In this document: positions 42,337 through 53,135 of the stretch, one piece after another
Position numbering within the stretch: position 1 is the stretch's first letter
How the letters are laid out: every line of letters starts with the position of its first letter
Source of the DNA: Pseudomonas sp. RIT623
GTDB lineage: Bacteria; Pseudomonadota; Gammaproteobacteria; Pseudomonadales; Pseudomonadaceae
Assembly (NCBI RefSeq): GCF_004519305.1
Contig: NZ_SOZA01000002.1
Span: 186,001 to 250,000 of the forward strand
Reading direction: 5' to 3'
DNA: 64,000 bases
The notes under the pieces: model-generated
Told to the model about the DNA's origin: nothing
The model's database searches: none
What the model saw: only the letters and a program-made list of their open reading frames with translations
Made by a program: the position numbers and the translations under genes

Positions 42337-45300
42337 TCAACGGTATTGCAGGAAGACGTTCTCACGTCCGAACTGGTCACGCAGTGCCTGAATCAGCCCA
42401 TCGGCGGGGTCGATGCACCACTGGTCGCCGAATTGCAGCATGGCCTTGGCGTCGCTGCCGGTGTACTCCAGGGTGATCGGGCAGCCACCGCGATGGCGGG
42501 TGATCAGTTCGCCCAGCCAGCTCAGGCGGTCGCCCTTGAGCGCGTCATGGCTGATCTTCAGGCGCAGGCTCTCGGCCAGCTTGGTCCGCGCGTCCTCCAT
42601 GGTCATCACGGTCTTGACCCGCAGGCGCAGGCCGCCGGAGAAGTCATCGTTGCTCACCTCCCCTTCCACCACCACCATGGCGTCGGTCTGCAGCAGGGCC
42701 TGGGCGGCCATGAAGGCGTCGGCGAACAGCGAGGCCTCGATGCGCCCTGAGCGGTCATCGAGGGTGACGAAGCCCATCTTGTCGCCCTTCTTGTTCTTCA
42801 TCACCCGAAGGGCAATGATCATCCCGGCGATGGTCTGGGTATCCCGCGCGGGCTTCAGGTCGACAATGCGCTGGCGGGCGAAGCGGCGAATCTCGGTCTC
42901 GTACTCGTCGATCGGGTGACCGGTGAGGTAGAGGCCAAGGGTGTCCTTTTCGCCTTTCAGGCGCTCTTTGAGGGTCAGTTCGCGCACCTTGCGGTGGTTG
43001 GCATAGACGTCCACGTCGGCGGCGTCGAACATGCCGCCGAACAGGTCGACGTGGCCGCTGTCGGCGGTGTGCGCGGCCTGCTCGGCGGCCTTCACCGCCT
43101 CGCCCAGCGCCGACAGCAAGGTTGCGCGGTTGATGTCGATGTTGGCCTGGTAGGCCTTGATCTCGTCATGGAAATGCGGGCCCAGGCGGTCCAGTGCGCC
43201 GCTGCGGATCAGCGCGTCCAGGGTACGCTTGTTGACCCGCTTGAGGTCGATACGCTCGCAGAAATTGAACAGGTCCTTGAACGGACCGCCTTCGGCGCGC
43301 GCCTCGACGATCGCCTCCACCGGGCCTTCGCCCACGCCCTTGATCGCCCCCAGGCCATAGACGATACGGCCGTCGTTGTTGACGGTGAACTTGAAGTCGG
43401 AGAAGTTCACGTCCGGCGCGTCCAGGCGCAGCTTCATGCTGCGCACTTCCTCGACCAGCACCACGACCTTGTCGGTGTTGTGCATATCCGCAGACAGCAC
43501 CGCGGCCATGAATGGCGCCGGGTGATGGGTCTTCAGCCAGGCGGTCTGGTACGACACCAGGCCGTAGGCGGCGGAGTGGGATTTGTTGAAGCCGTAGCCG
43601 GCGAATTTTTCTACCAGGTCGAAGATGTTACCGGCAAGATCGGCATCGATATTGTTGGCGACGCAGCCTTCGATGAAACCGCCGCGCTGCTTGGCCATTT
43701 CCTCGGGCTTTTTCTTACCCATGGCCCGGCGCAGCATGTCGGCGCCGCCGAGGGTGTAGCCGGCCATTACCTGGGCGATCTGCATTACCTGTTCCTGGTA
43801 CAGGATGATGCCGTAGGTGGGCGCCAGTACCGGCTTGAGGCCTTCGTACTGGTAGTCCGAGTGCGGGTAGGCCAGCTCCGCGCGACCGTGCTTGCGGTTG
43901 ATGAAGTCGTCCACCATGCCCGACTGCAACGGGCCGGGGCGGAACAGCGCCACCAGTGCGATGAGGTCTTCCAGGCAGTCGGGCTTGAGCTTCTTGATCA
44001 GCTCTTTCATGCCGCGCGATTCGAGCTGGAACACCGCCGTGGTCTCGGCTTTTTGCAGCAGCTCGTAGGTCTTGCGATCGTCCAGCGGGATGAAGTCGAT
44101 GTTGACGTCGGGCAGGTTCTTCTTGGCCTGCTCGCGGTTGATGATCTCCATCGCCCACTTGATGATGGTCAGGGTACGCAGGCCGAGGAAGTCGAACTTC
44201 ACCAGGCCCGCGGCCTCGACATCGTCCTTGTCGAACTGGGTCACCAGGCCGCCGCCCTCTTCGTCACAGGCAATCGGCGAGAAATCGGTGAGTTTGGTCG
44301 GCGCGATCACCACGCCACCGGCGTGCTTGCCGGTACCACGGGTGACACCTTCGAGCTTCAGGGCCATGTCCCAGATCTCGCGGGCATCCTCATCGCCCTT
44401 GAGGAAGTCGCGCAGGATCTCTTCCTGCTCGTAGGCCTTCTCCAGGGTCATGCCCACTTCGAACGGGATCATCTTCGACAGGCGGTCTGCCAGGCCGTAG
44501 GACTTGCCCTGCACCCGCGCCACGTCGCGCACCACCGCCTTGGCGGCCATGGTGCCGAAGGTGATGATCTGGCTTACCGCGTTGCGCCCGTAGGCCTCGG
44601 CCACGTAGTCGATCACCCGGTCGCGGCCATCCATGCAGAAGTCGACGTCGAAGTCTGGCATGGAAATACGTTCAGGGTTGAGGAAACGTTCGAACAGCAG
44701 GTCGTAGGCCAACGGGTCGAGGTCGGTGATCTTCAGCACGTAGGCCACCAGCGAGCCGGCGCCCGAGCCCCGACCAGGGCCAACCGGGACGTCGTTGTTC
44801 TTGGCCCACTTGATGAAGTCCATAACGATCAGGAAGTAACCGGGGAAGCCCATCTGGATGATGATGTCCAGCTCGAACTTCAGGCGGTCCAGGTAGACCT
44901 GGCGCTTTTCTTCGTAGTTGGGCGTGGTCTCCTTCGGCCACAGCACCGCCAGGCGCTCCTCCAGGCCTTCGTGGGAAACGTGGCGCAGGTAGTCATCGAT
45001 GCCCATGCCGTTGGGCGTCGGGAAGTCAGGCAGGAAGTACTTGCCCAACTGCACGGTAATGTTGCAGCGCTTGGCGATTTCCACGGTGTTGGCGATAGCG
45101 TCCGGCAGGTCGCTGAACAGCTCGGCCATTTCCTCGGCGGACTTGAGGTACTGCTGGTCGCTGTAGCCGCGCGGGCGGCGTGGGTCGTCGAGGGTCCAGC
45201 CCTCGCCGATGCACACGCGGGTCTCGTGGGCATCGAAGTCCGATTGCTTGACGAACCGCACGTCGTTGGTCGCCACCAGCGGTGCGCCGAGTTTGTCGGC

Positions 45301-45861
45301 CAGGGCCACGGCGGCATGCACGTACTCCTCGTCACCTGCGCGGTTGGTGCGCTGCAGCTCGACGTAGAAGCGCTCGGGGAACATGCCCATCCAATCGGCG
45401 AGCAGGACTTCGGCCTCACCTTGGCGACCGGACATCAAGGCCATGCCGATATCGCCTTCCTTGCCTGCCGACAGGGCGATCAACCCCTCGTTGGCCGGGG
45501 CGATCCAGTCACGCTGAATGATCACCAGGCCGTTGCGCTGGCCATCGGTCCAGCCGCGCGAAATCAGTTCGGTGAGGTTGCGGTAGCCCTTGGGGTTCAT
45601 CGCCAGGAAGCAGATGCGCGACAGCGGCGCCTCGGGGTCGGCCCCGGCAAGCCACAGGTCGGCGCCACAGATCGGCTTGATGCCGGCGCCCATGGCGGTC
45701 TTGTAGAACTTCACCAGCGAACACATGTTGCTCTGGTCGGTGATCGCCACCGCCGGCATGTTCATCCCCGCCAGAGCCTTGGCCAGCGGCTTGATCCGCA
45801 CCAGGCCGTCGACCAGGGAGAATTCGGAATGCACGCGAAGGTGAACGAAGGAGACCGACAT
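42337..45861 (-). CDS. dnaE: DNA polymerase III alpha subunit
   Basis: DnaE is the replicative polymerase. The 1174-residue protein has an N-terminal PHP domain (SFVHLRVHSEFSLVDGLV), polymerase palm motifs GPGRGSGAGSLVAYVL and the catalytic PDFDVDFC near residues 398-405, the HhH region, and a C-terminal OB domain. ATG with AGGATCC upstream is chosen over one ten codons earlier. Length and motifs identify DnaE1, not the error-prone DnaE2. Confidence 0.98.
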   Translation of the reverse strand: MSVSFVHLRVHSEFSLVDGLVRIKPLAKALAGMNMPAVAITDQSNMCSLVKFYKTAMGAGIKPICGADLWLAGADPEAPLSRICFLAMNPKGYRNLTELISRGWTDGQRNGLVIIQRDWIAPANEGLIALSAGKEGDIGMALMSGRQGEAEVLLADWMGMFPERFYVELQRTNRAGDEEYVHAAVALADKLGAPLVATNDVRFVKQSDFDAHETRVCIGEGWTLDDPRRPRGYSDQQYLKSAEEMAELFSDLPDAIANTVEIAKRCNITVQLGKYFLPDFPTPNGMGIDDYLRHVSHEGLEERLAVLWPKETTPNYEEKRQVYLDRLKFELDIIIQMGFPGYFLIVMDFIKWAKNNDVPVGPGRGSGAGSLVAYVLKITDLDPLAYDLLFERFLNPERISMPDFDVDFCMDGRDRVIDYVAEAYGRNAVSQIITFGTMAAKAVVRDVARVQGKSYGLADRLSKMIPFEVGMTLEKAYEQEEILRDFLKGDEDAREIWDMALKLEGVTRGTGKHAGGVVIAPTKLTDFSPIACDEEGGGLVTQFDKDDVEAAGLVKFDFLGLRTLTIIKWAMEIINREQAKKNLPDVNIDFIPLDDRKTYELLQKAETTAVFQLESRGMKELIKKLKPDCLEDLIALVALFRPGPLQSGMVDDFINRKHGRAELAYPHSDYQYEGLKPVLAPTYGIILYQEQVMQIAQVMAGYTLGGADMLRRAMGKKKPEEMAKQRGGFIEGCVANNIDADLAGNIFDLVEKFAGYGFNKSHSAAYGLVSYQTAWLKTHHPAPFMAAVLSADMHNTDKVVVLVEEVRSMKLRLDAPDVNFSDFKFTVNNDGRIVYGLGAIKGVGEGPVEAIVEARAEGGPFKDLFNFCERIDLKRVNKRTLDALIRSGALDRLGPHFHDEIKAYQANIDINRATLLSALGEAVKAAEQAAHTADSGHVDLFGGMFDAADVDVYANHRKVRELTLKERLKGEKDTLGLYLTGHPIDEYETEIRRFARQRIVDLKPARDTQTIAGMIIALRVMKNKKGDKMGFVTLDDRSGRIEASLFADAFMAAQALLQTDAMVVVEGEVSNDDFSGGLRLRVKTVMTMEDARTKLAESLRLKISHDALKGDRLSWLGELITRHRGGCPITLEYTGSDAKAMLQFGDQWCIDPADGLIQALRDQFGRENVFLQYR

Positions 45862-45932
45862 GGAGGATCCTGTAGCAGAGCTGAACGACAAGGGCGCGAT
45901 TGTAGCGTAAATGGCGCAGGGGGATCGAAAGC

Positions 45933-45996
45933 ATCGCGGGGCAAGCCCGCCCCCAACGCCGGATGATCAAGCGTGGGAGCGGCCTTGCCCCGCGAT
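45933..45996. repeat. REP-like inverted pair between dnaE and rnhB
   Basis: Arms ATCGCGGGGCAAG (45933-45945) and CTTGCCCCGCGAT (45984-45996) are exact inverted copies, with GGGAGCGG-type REP sequence inside. The pair is less regular than the others, so it is probably degenerate. Confidence 0.7.
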
Positions 45997-46010
45997 GGGC
46001 GGCAAACCAA

Positions 46011-46634
46011 TCAAATCAACGAGCTGGAGACGCCCTCACGGGCCTCCCATGCCGCTCGCACCGGCGCGAACGAGCGCCGATGGATGGGCGTAGGCCCAAG
46101 CCGGGCCAAGGCCTCGAGATGCACCGGCGTCGGATAACCCTTGTGCCCACCGATCCCGTAGCCGGGGTAGATCAGCTCGAAGGCGCTCATCTCGCGGTCA
46201 CGGGTGACCTTGGCCAGGATCGAGGCCGCGGCGATGGCCGGCACCTGGGAGTCGCCCTTGACCACCGGGGCCGCCGGCACTGCCAGCTTCGGGCAGCGGT
46301 TACCATCGATCAACGCCAGCTTCGGCGTGACATGCAGCCCCTCGACCGCGCGCTGCATGGCCAGCATGGTGGCCTGCAGGATATTCAGCCGGTCGATTTC
46401 CTCGACCTCGGCGCGGGCAATGCAGAAACTCAGGGCCTTTTCGCAGATTTCGTCGAACAGCGCCTCGCGCCTGGCCTCGGTGAGTTTCTTCGAGTCGTTC
46501 AGGCCAAGGATCGGCCGGGTCGGGTCGAGAATCACCGCGGCGGTGACCACCGCGCCGCACAGCGGGCCACGGCCGACCTCGTCGACACCGGCGACCAGGT
46601 CCTCGACCAGGTTGAAATCCAGTCCCATCTGCAT
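46011..46634 (-). CDS. rnhB: Ribonuclease HII
   Basis: RNase HII cuts at ribonucleotides in DNA. The 207-residue protein has [20 protein letters not shown] with the DEVGRG motif, [20 protein letters not shown], and [20 protein letters not shown]. An alternative start two codons later (MGLDFNL) is possible. The stop codon of lpxB lies 1 nt upstream. Confidence 0.97.
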   Translation of the reverse strand: MQMGLDFNLVEDLVAGVDEVGRGPLCGAVVTAAVILDPTRPILGLNDSKKLTEARREALFDEICEKALSFCIARAEVEEIDRLNILQATMLAMQRAVEGLHVTPKLALIDGNRCPKLAVPAAPVVKGDSQVPAIAAASILAKVTRDREMSAFELIYPGYGIGGHKGYPTPVHLEALARLGPTPIHRRSFAPVRAAWEAREGVSSSLI

Positions 46635-46635
46635 G

Positions 46636-47763
46636 TCAGCGGTCCTTCAGCAGGGCGAGCACCGCGTCAGCCGCCTGGTTGGAGGCGTCGCGGCGCAGGG
46701 TGCGGTGAATCTGATCGAAGCTGTCGGTCTGCTGCGCGCCGTCCCTGAGCAACGGTGCCAAGGTTTGCGCCAGCGCTTCGCTGGTGGCGGCCTCCTGCAA
46801 TAGCTCGGGCACCAGCAAGCGCTGGGCCAGCAGGTTGGGCAGCGAAACGTAGGGGCTCTTGACCATGCGCTTGAGGACCCAGTACGTCAACGGTGCCAGG
46901 CGGTAGGCCACCACCATCGGCCGCTTGTACAGCATCGCTTCCAAGGTGGCGGTCCCCGAGGCGATCAACACCGCGTCACAGGCCGCCAGGGCCTTGTGCG
47001 ATTGACCGTCGAGCAGGCTCAGCGGCAAGTCGCGCCCTGCGAGCATCTGCTCGACCTGGGCACGGCGTGCAGCGTTGGCACAGGGCAACACGAATCGCAC
47101 ACCCGGCACCAACTCACACAGGCGCTGGGCAGCATCGAGGAACAGGGCCCCCAGGCGCCCTACTTCGCCGCCCCGGCTACCAGGCATCAGCGCGATGACC
47201 GGGCCATCGCCCAGGCCCAACCCGGCACGCGCCGCGCCACGGTCAGCCTCGAGGGGAATGGTATCGGCCAGCGGGTGGCCGACGAATCGCACCGGCACGC
47301 CCTGCTCTTCATAGAAGCGCGCCTCGAATGGCAGCAGGGTCAGCATCAGGTCGCAACCCTCGCGAATCTTCAACACACGCTTCTGCCGCCAGGCCCAGAC
47401 CGAAGGGCTGACGTAGTGCACGGTCTTGATCCCGGCCTGGCGCAGTTTGAGTTCGATATTGAGGGTGAAGTCGGGAGCGTCGATGCCGATGAACACATCG
47501 GGCCGTTCGTCGATCAGCGTCTGGATCAGCAACTTGCGGCGCTTGAGCAGTTCGCGCAGACGACCGAGCACTTCCACCAGGCCCATGACCGCCAGGCGCT
47601 CCATGGGGAAGTAAGAGGTCATGCCCTCGGCTTCCATCAAGGGGCCACCAACACCGATGAAGCGCACATCAGGGTGGCGGGCCTTGATGGCACGCATCAG
47701 GCCGGAGCCGAGTATGTCGCCGCTGGCCTCGCCCGCGACCAACGCAACACAAAGCTGGCCCAT
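46636..47763 (-). CDS. lpxB: Lipid-A-disaccharide synthase
   Basis: LpxB joins UDP-diacylglucosamine and lipid X into the lipid A disaccharide. The 375-residue GT19 enzyme has [20 protein letters not shown] at its start and [20 protein letters not shown] near the middle. ATG 47763 (1 nt after the lpxA stop) fits family length; an upstream start would overlap lpxA by 30 nt. Confidence 0.96.
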   Translation of the reverse strand: MGQLCVALVAGEASGDILGSGLMRAIKARHPDVRFIGVGGPLMEAEGMTSYFPMERLAVMGLVEVLGRLRELLKRRKLLIQTLIDERPDVFIGIDAPDFTLNIELKLRQAGIKTVHYVSPSVWAWRQKRVLKIREGCDLMLTLLPFEARFYEEQGVPVRFVGHPLADTIPLEADRGAARAGLGLGDGPVIALMPGSRGGEVGRLGALFLDAAQRLCELVPGVRFVLPCANAARRAQVEQMLAGRDLPLSLLDGQSHKALAACDAVLIASGTATLEAMLYKRPMVVAYRLAPLTYWVLKRMVKSPYVSLPNLLAQRLLVPELLQEAATSEALAQTLAPLLRDGAQQTDSFDQIHRTLRRDASNQAADAVLALLKDR

Positions 47764-47764
47764 G

Positions 47765-48541
47765 TCAGCGGGTGATGCCGCGGGCGGAGTTGGCAATCGA
47801 CTGGCGGAATACGTCGACTTCAGGGAACTGGCTGACCAACTCGTCCAGCTCCTTCAATGCCTCTTCGACGGTCAGCCCCTGACGGTAGACGATCTTGTAG
47901 GCGCGGCGCAGCGCATGCAGCACTTCATCGCTGAAACCGCGGCGACGCAGGCCTTCGAAGTTCATGCTACGCGCTTCGGCGGGGCTGCCGAACACGGTGA
48001 CGTAGGCCGGTACGTCCTTGCCGATCGCCGTGCCCATGCCCGAGAAGGCGTGGGCGCCGATGTGGCAATACTGGTGCACCAGGGTGTAGCCGGACAGGAT
48101 AGCCCAATCGCCGACATGTACATGGCCGGCCAGGGCCGTGTTGTTGACCAGGATGCAGTGATTGCCGATCACGCTGTCGTGGCCGATGTGGGCATAGGCC
48201 ATGATCAGGTTGTGATCGCCCAGGGTGGTCTCCGCACGATCCTGGATAGTGCCCCGGTGGATGGTGACACCCTCGCGGATCACGTTGTGGTCACCGATCA
48301 CCAAGCGCGTCGGCTCCCCCTTGTACTTCAGGTCAGGGGTGTCTTCGCCAATCGACGAGAACTGGTAGATACGGTTGTGCTTGCCGATGCGGGTCGGCCC
48401 CTTGAGCACCACGTGCGGACCGATGACGGTGCCTTCCCCGATTTCTACATCGGGGCCTACGATCGACCAGGGACCGACCTCGACACCCGCGGCCAGCTTG
48501 GCCGAGGGGTCGATGATCGCCCGAGGGTCAATCGAACTCAT
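47765..48541 (-). CDS. lpxA: UDP-GlcNAc O-acyltransferase
   Basis: LpxA starts lipid A synthesis by acylating UDP-GlcNAc. The 258-residue protein is a left-handed beta-helix of hexapeptide repeats ([20 protein letters not shown]) with the catalytic-His segment [19 protein letters not shown]. It overlaps the fabZ stop by 4 nt in the lpxD-fabZ-lpxA-lpxB cluster. Confidence 0.97.
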   Translation of the reverse strand: MSSIDPRAIIDPSAKLAAGVEVGPWSIVGPDVEIGEGTVIGPHVVLKGPTRIGKHNRIYQFSSIGEDTPDLKYKGEPTRLVIGDHNVIREGVTIHRGTIQDRAETTLGDHNLIMAYAHIGHDSVIGNHCILVNNTALAGHVHVGDWAILSGYTLVHQYCHIGAHAFSGMGTAIGKDVPAYVTVFGSPAEARSMNFEGLRRRGFSDEVLHALRRAYKIVYRQGLTVEEALKELDELVSQFPEVDVFRQSIANSARGITR

Positions 48542-48978
48542 AGGGAACGTTCCGCGCAGGTGATTTCTGCCGAGCAGACCGGCTTGCCGTCCACCAGGGC
48601 GCGGCACTCGAACTTCCAGATCATGCTCTTGCGGCTGAGGAACTTGGCCTCCAGCACCAGCTGGTCGCCCGGCAGCACCGGCTGACGGAAGCGCAGCTTG
48701 TCGGAGCCGACGAAGTAGTAGAGGGTGCCGTCGGCCGGTTTGGCGTCGAGCATCTTGAATCCGAGAATCCCGGCCGCCTGAGCCATCGCCTCGATGATCA
48801 ACACGCCCGGCATGATCGGATGCGCCGGGAAGTGGCCATTGAAGAACGGCTCGTTGATGCTGACATTCTTGTAGGCACGAATGCTTTGAGCCTCGAAGTC
48901 CAGATCCGTGACCCGGTCCACCAGCAGGAACGGGTAACGGTGAGGCAGGTATTCGCGAATCTCGTTGATGTCCATCAT
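48538..48978 (-). CDS. fabZ: 3-hydroxyacyl-ACP dehydratase FabZ
   Basis: FabZ dehydrates 3-hydroxyacyl-ACP in fatty-acid synthesis, competing with LpxA and LpxD for substrate. The 146-residue hot-dog protein has [34 protein letters not shown] (catalytic His and Glu), and [11 protein letters not shown]. The [10 protein letters not shown] start is chosen by family length. Confidence 0.97.
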   Translation of the reverse strand: MMDINEIREYLPHRYPFLLVDRVTDLDFEAQSIRAYKNVSINEPFFNGHFPAHPIMPGVLIIEAMAQAAGILGFKMLDAKPADGTLYYFVGSDKLRFRQPVLPGDQLVLEAKFLSRKSMIWKFECRALVDGKPVCSAEITCAERSL

Positions 48979-49092
48979 TTCGGGGGGAAGCCTGTAATAA
49001 GAATAGGGAGCGCAGGTGCTGGCCACGGGCGTCTCGTGCAGATCCACAGAGACACCGGCCAGCGACTGCTCACGCTCGCTCGGAAAAAGGTA

Positions 49093-50148
49093 TCAGCCTT
49101 CTGATGTCGGCTGGCCATCCGAGGTCACGGTGTCGACACGTTTTTCCAACTGTCCGAGACGCTTGGCCATCTCGTCCAATTGGCGAATACGCGCGGCGCT
49201 CTTGCGCCAATCAGCCAGCGGTTGCATGGCCGTACCGGACGAGTAGCCACCCGGCTCGGTAATCGAGCGGGTCACCATGGTCATTCCGGAGACGAATACG
49301 TTATCGCAAACGTCGATGTGACCGACCATTCCGACGCCACCGGCGATCATGCAGTGCTTGCCGATCTTGGTGCTACCAGAGATACCGACACAGGCGGCCA
49401 TCGCCGTATGGTCGCCGACCTGGACGTTGTGGGCGATCTGAATCTGATTGTCGAGCTTGACGCCATCACCGATGCGCGTATCCGACAGGGCGCCGCGGTC
49501 CACCGCGGTGTTCACGCCGATTTCGACGTCGTCGCCCAGGGTGACGCCGCCGATCTGGGCGATCTTGCGCCAGATGCCTTTCTCGTTGGCGAAGCCGAAG
49601 CCCTCGCCGCCGATCACCGCGCCCGACTGAATCACCACGCGCTTGCCGATGCTCACGTCATGGTAAAGCGTCACTCGCGGGGCGAGCCAGCCGCCTTCAC
49701 CGATCACGCAACGAGCACCGATGAAGCAGTGGGCACCGACCGTCACGTTGGCGCCGATACGCGCGCCGCTCTCGATGACCGCGAACGGACCGATACTGGC
49801 ACTGGCGTCGACCTGTGCGTCATCCGCTACCACGGCGCTGGGATGAACTCCCGCCACAGCCTTGGGCTTTGGATCGAACAGGTGCGAAATGCGCGCATAC
49901 GCCAGGTAAGGATCGGGCACGATCAGGGCGTTGCCGGCAAAGCCTTCGGCATCCTCGGCCTTGAGCAGCACCGCGCTGGCCTGGCTCTCGTCCAGGAACT
50001 TGCGGTACTGCTTGTTGGCCAGGAAACTCAACTGACCCTGGCCAGCCTCCTGCAAGGTGGCCAGCCCGGTGATTTCCAGCGCCTCGGGGCCGTTGAGGCT
50101 GGCCCCAAGGGCCTCGGCCAATTGGCCGAGTGTCATTGTCACGGTCAT
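49093..50148 (-). CDS. lpxD: UDP-3-O-acylglucosamine N-acyltransferase
   Basis: LpxD adds the amide-linked acyl chain in lipid A synthesis. The 351-residue protein has an N-terminal uridine-binding domain ([20 protein letters not shown]) and a left-handed beta-helix, with the catalytic-His segment [20 protein letters not shown], and a C-terminal helical extension. It follows skp by 1 nt. Confidence 0.97.
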   Translation of the reverse strand: MTVTMTLGQLAEALGASLNGPEALEITGLATLQEAGQGQLSFLANKQYRKFLDESQASAVLLKAEDAEGFAGNALIVPDPYLAYARISHLFDPKPKAVAGVHPSAVVADDAQVDASASIGPFAVIESGARIGANVTVGAHCFIGARCVIGEGGWLAPRVTLYHDVSIGKRVVIQSGAVIGGEGFGFANEKGIWRKIAQIGGVTLGDDVEIGVNTAVDRGALSDTRIGDGVKLDNQIQIAHNVQVGDHTAMAACVGISGSTKIGKHCMIAGGVGMVGHIDVCDNVFVSGMTMVTRSITEPGGYSSGTAMQPLADWRKSAARIRQLDEMAKRLGQLEKRVDTVTSDGQPTSEG

Positions 50149-50149
50149 A

Positions 50150-50653
50150 TCAACGCGCTTGGTTCATACGCTCGATCACCTGACGGGTGATGTCGTACTG
50201 CGGTTTGACGTCGATGACCGCGCCACGCTCGAGCACCAGGTCGAAGCCACCCTTCTTGATGACTTCTTCCACGGCGCCATCCAGTTTCGGCTTGAGCTGC
50301 TTGAGCATGTCGCGGTCGGCCACGGCCTTGGCTTCGTTCAGCTCCTTGGACTGGAACTGGAAGTCACGGGCCTTCTGCTTGAATTCGAGTTCCAGACGCT
50401 CGCGCTCTGGCTGAGGCATCTTGTCGCCGCCCTTGATCAGACGATCCTGGATGCCCTTGGCGCTGCTTTCCAGGCCCTTGAGCTTGGTCAGTTGCGGGCC
50501 GAACTTCTTCTCGGCATCCACGGCATACTTCTTGGCCGCGTCGGATTCCAGCAGCGCCATCTGATAGTTCAGCACGGCAACCTTCATTTCGGCGAAAGCC
50601 GGGGTGGCGACCAGCGCCGCGGCCACGAGGGCCAGTTGGGTCAACTTACGCAC
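50150..50653 (-). CDS. skp: Periplasmic chaperone Skp/OmpH
   Basis: Skp holds unfolded outer-membrane proteins on their way to BamA. The 167-residue protein has a signal peptide ([21 protein letters not shown]) of about 22 residues and long helices ([40 protein letters not shown]) forming the trimer tentacles. It follows bamA by 44 nt. Confidence 0.95.
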   Translation of the reverse strand: MRKLTQLALVAAALVATPAFAEMKVAVLNYQMALLESDAAKKYAVDAEKKFGPQLTKLKGLESSAKGIQDRLIKGGDKMPQPERERLELEFKQKARDFQFQSKELNEAKAVADRDMLKQLKPKLDGAVEEVIKKGGFDLVLERGAVIDVKPQYDITRQVIERMNQAR

Positions 50654-50697
50654 GATGCACTCCTGGATAATCCGTTGTCGTTATGCAAGGGCCGACC

Positions 50698-53058
50698 TCA
50701 GAAGGTCTGGCCCAGAGAGAATTGGAACACTTGCGTGTCGGCGTCGTCCGGCTTCTTGATCGGCATCGCCAGGCTGAAGCTCAGCGGGCCCAGCGCGGTG
50801 ATCCAGGTCACGCCCAGACCGACGGAGCTGGCCATGTCCGAGAAACCGACCTTGGTGCAATCGGGCTTCGAGCCGCAGTTGGTATCGAACACATTACCCA
50901 CGTCCCAGAATACCGAGGTACGCAGCGAGCGCTGATCCTTGACGAACGGCAGTGGGAACAGCAACTCGACACCACCCTGGACGAGGACGTTACCACCGAA
51001 CGGCAGTGGATCCTGATCCGGGTCGGCGATGGTGCCCTGGTTGCCGGTCACCGCAGCGCCACGGCTTGGCGTACTGCGTGGGCCCAGGGTGCTGTCCTTG
51101 AAGCCGCGCACGGAGTTGAAGCCACCGGCGTAGTAGTTCTCGTAGAACGGCAGGCCCGAGGTCGAACCGAAACCATCACCATAGCCCAGTTCGGTGTGCA
51201 GGCGCAGGGTGTAGTCGTTGTTGATTGGCTTGAACAGCTGGCCGCGGTAGTCGAGCTTGTAGAACGACAGGTCGCTGCCCGGCACGGTGGTTTCCAGGGT
51301 CAGGCTCTGCGAGTGACCACGGGTGGCCAGCACGCCCTTGTTCAGGGTGGATTCGGACCAGCCGATCGACGCCTTGAAGTTGAGGAAGCTGTCGCCTTCG
51401 TCCTGGATGAACTTGAAGATCTCATCCACGGTGTAGCGACCGGTTTTCAGTTTGTCCTGCTGCACGGTCAGGCCGTAGGTCAGGCGCGAAGTCTCGCTGA
51501 TCGGGTAACCGAGGCTGACACCGGCACCGAGGCTGTCCACCGCGTAGCTGGCCACGTCGACATCGAGGTCGTCGTAGTCGGTGCTGCGGTAGAAGGCGTT
51601 GTAGCCCAGGCTCACACCGTCGGCGGTGAAGTAGGGATCGACGAAGCCGAAGTTGTAGCGGGTCTGGTATTCGGAACGGGTCAGGCCGATGGAGACCTTG
51701 TTACCGGAACCCAGGAAGTTGCTCTGGCTGATCGAGCCGCCGAGGATCAAGCCGGCGCTCTGGGCGAAACCGACGCTGGCGGTGATCGAGCCGGAGGCCT
51801 GCTCCTCGACGCTGTAGTTGACGTCGACCTGGTCGTCGGTGCCTGGCACCGGCGGGGTCTCGACGTTGACTTCCTTGAAGAAGCCCAGGCGCTCGAGGCG
51901 GGTCTTGGACTGGTCGATCAGGTAGGTCGAGGCCCAGCCGCCTTCCATCTGGCGCATCTCGCGACGCAGCACCTGGTCTTCGGTCTTGGTGTTGCCGCGG
52001 TAGTTGATGCGGTTGACGTAGGCACGCTTGCCCGGATCGACGACGAACATGATGTCGACAGTGTGATCTTCGTCGTTCGGCTGTGGCACGCCGTTGACGT
52101 TGGCGAAGGTGTAACCTTCGTTACCCAGCCGGCGGGTGATCAGGTCGGACGTGGTGGTCATCACCTTGCGCGAGAACACCTGCCCCGGCTGCACCAGCAG
52201 CAACGACTTGACCTGGTCTTCCGGTACCTTGAGGTCACCGGAGAGCTTCACGTCGCGGACGGTGTACTTCTCGCCTTCGTTGATGTTGACGGTGATGTAG
52301 ACGTGCTTCTTGTCCGGGGTGATCGACACCTGGGTAGAGGCGATGTCCATGTTGATGTAGCCGCGGTCCAGGTAGTAGGAACGCAGGCGCTCGAGGTCAC
52401 CGGAGAGTTTTTCGCGGGCGTACTTGTCGTCGTTCTTGAAGAACGACAGCCAATTGGTGGTCTTGAGCTCGAACAGCTGGCCAAGGGTCTCGTCGTCGAA
52501 GACCGTGTTGCCCACCACGTTGATGTGCTGGATCGCGGCCACGGTGCCTTCGTTGATCTTGATCTTCAGGCCAACGCGGTTGCGCGGCTGCGGCACGACC
52601 TCGGCGTCGACCTCGGCCGAGTAGCGGCCCTGGGCCACGTACTGGCGCTGCAGCTCGTTACGCACGCCTTCGAGGGTCGCGCGCTGGAAAATTTCGCCTT
52701 CGGCCAGGCCCGACTGTTTCAGGCCCTTCATCAGGTCTTCGGTGCTGATCGCCTTGTTGCCTTCGATCTCGATGCTCGACACCGATGGGCGCTCGACCAC
52801 GTTGATGATCAGGACATTGCCGTCGCGGTTCAGCTGAATGTCCTGGAAGAAGCCGGTCTTGAACAGCGAGCGGGTCGAATCGACCAGACGGCGGTCGTCG
52901 ACCTGGTCACCGACGTTCAGCGGCAAGGCGCCGAACACGCTGCCGGCGGAGACCCGCTGCAAGCCGTTGACACGGATATCGGAGATGGTGAAGGACTCGG
53001 CGTGAACTTCAGCGATCATCAGTGCGGAGAGCACCGCAGTTAGCAGCAGACGTTTCAT
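50698..53058 (-). CDS. bamA: Outer membrane assembly factor BamA
   Basis: BamA inserts beta-barrel proteins in the outer membrane. The 786-residue protein has a signal peptide (MKRLLLTAVLSALMIAEVHA), five POTRA domains (about 22-420, first FTISDIRVNGLQRVSAGSVF), and a C-terminal 16-strand barrel ending in phenylalanine (FSLGQTF). BamA is also the reported target through which LlpA bacteriocins kill, which links it to the llpA gene in this window. Confidence 0.98.
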   Translation of the reverse strand: MKRLLLTAVLSALMIAEVHAESFTISDIRVNGLQRVSAGSVFGALPLNVGDQVDDRRLVDSTRSLFKTGFFQDIQLNRDGNVLIINVVERPSVSSIEIEGNKAISTEDLMKGLKQSGLAEGEIFQRATLEGVRNELQRQYVAQGRYSAEVDAEVVPQPRNRVGLKIKINEGTVAAIQHINVVGNTVFDDETLGQLFELKTTNWLSFFKNDDKYAREKLSGDLERLRSYYLDRGYINMDIASTQVSITPDKKHVYITVNINEGEKYTVRDVKLSGDLKVPEDQVKSLLLVQPGQVFSRKVMTTTSDLITRRLGNEGYTFANVNGVPQPNDEDHTVDIMFVVDPGKRAYVNRINYRGNTKTEDQVLRREMRQMEGGWASTYLIDQSKTRLERLGFFKEVNVETPPVPGTDDQVDVNYSVEEQASGSITASVGFAQSAGLILGGSISQSNFLGSGNKVSIGLTRSEYQTRYNFGFVDPYFTADGVSLGYNAFYRSTDYDDLDVDVASYAVDSLGAGVSLGYPISETSRLTYGLTVQQDKLKTGRYTVDEIFKFIQDEGDSFLNFKASIGWSESTLNKGVLATRGHSQSLTLETTVPGSDLSFYKLDYRGQLFKPINNDYTLRLHTELGYGDGFGSTSGLPFYENYYAGGFNSVRGFKDSTLGPRSTPSRGAAVTGNQGTIADPDQDPLPFGGNVLVQGGVELLFPLPFVKDQRSLRTSVFWDVGNVFDTNCGSKPDCTKVGFSDMASSVGLGVTWITALGPLSFSLAMPIKKPDDADTQVFQFSLGQTF

Positions 53059-53135
53059 GAAGTCCTTTTATTCCAACTGGCAATAAACAACCCGCCGCGA
53101 CAGGGCGGCAGGTTTTCGCGATTGAGCGAAGCTTT

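Noticed and set aside
42916-45966. Very long plus-strand frame (over 1000 codons) opposite dnaE
   Set aside because: It mirrors the GC-rich third codon positions of dnaE, has no family motifs and is rich in low-complexity His/Gln/Val; it is a shadow of a certain gene.
50683-53043. Plus-strand frame opposite bamA
   Set aside because: Antisense shadow with Val/Asp/His-rich composition; bamA on the other strand is certain.
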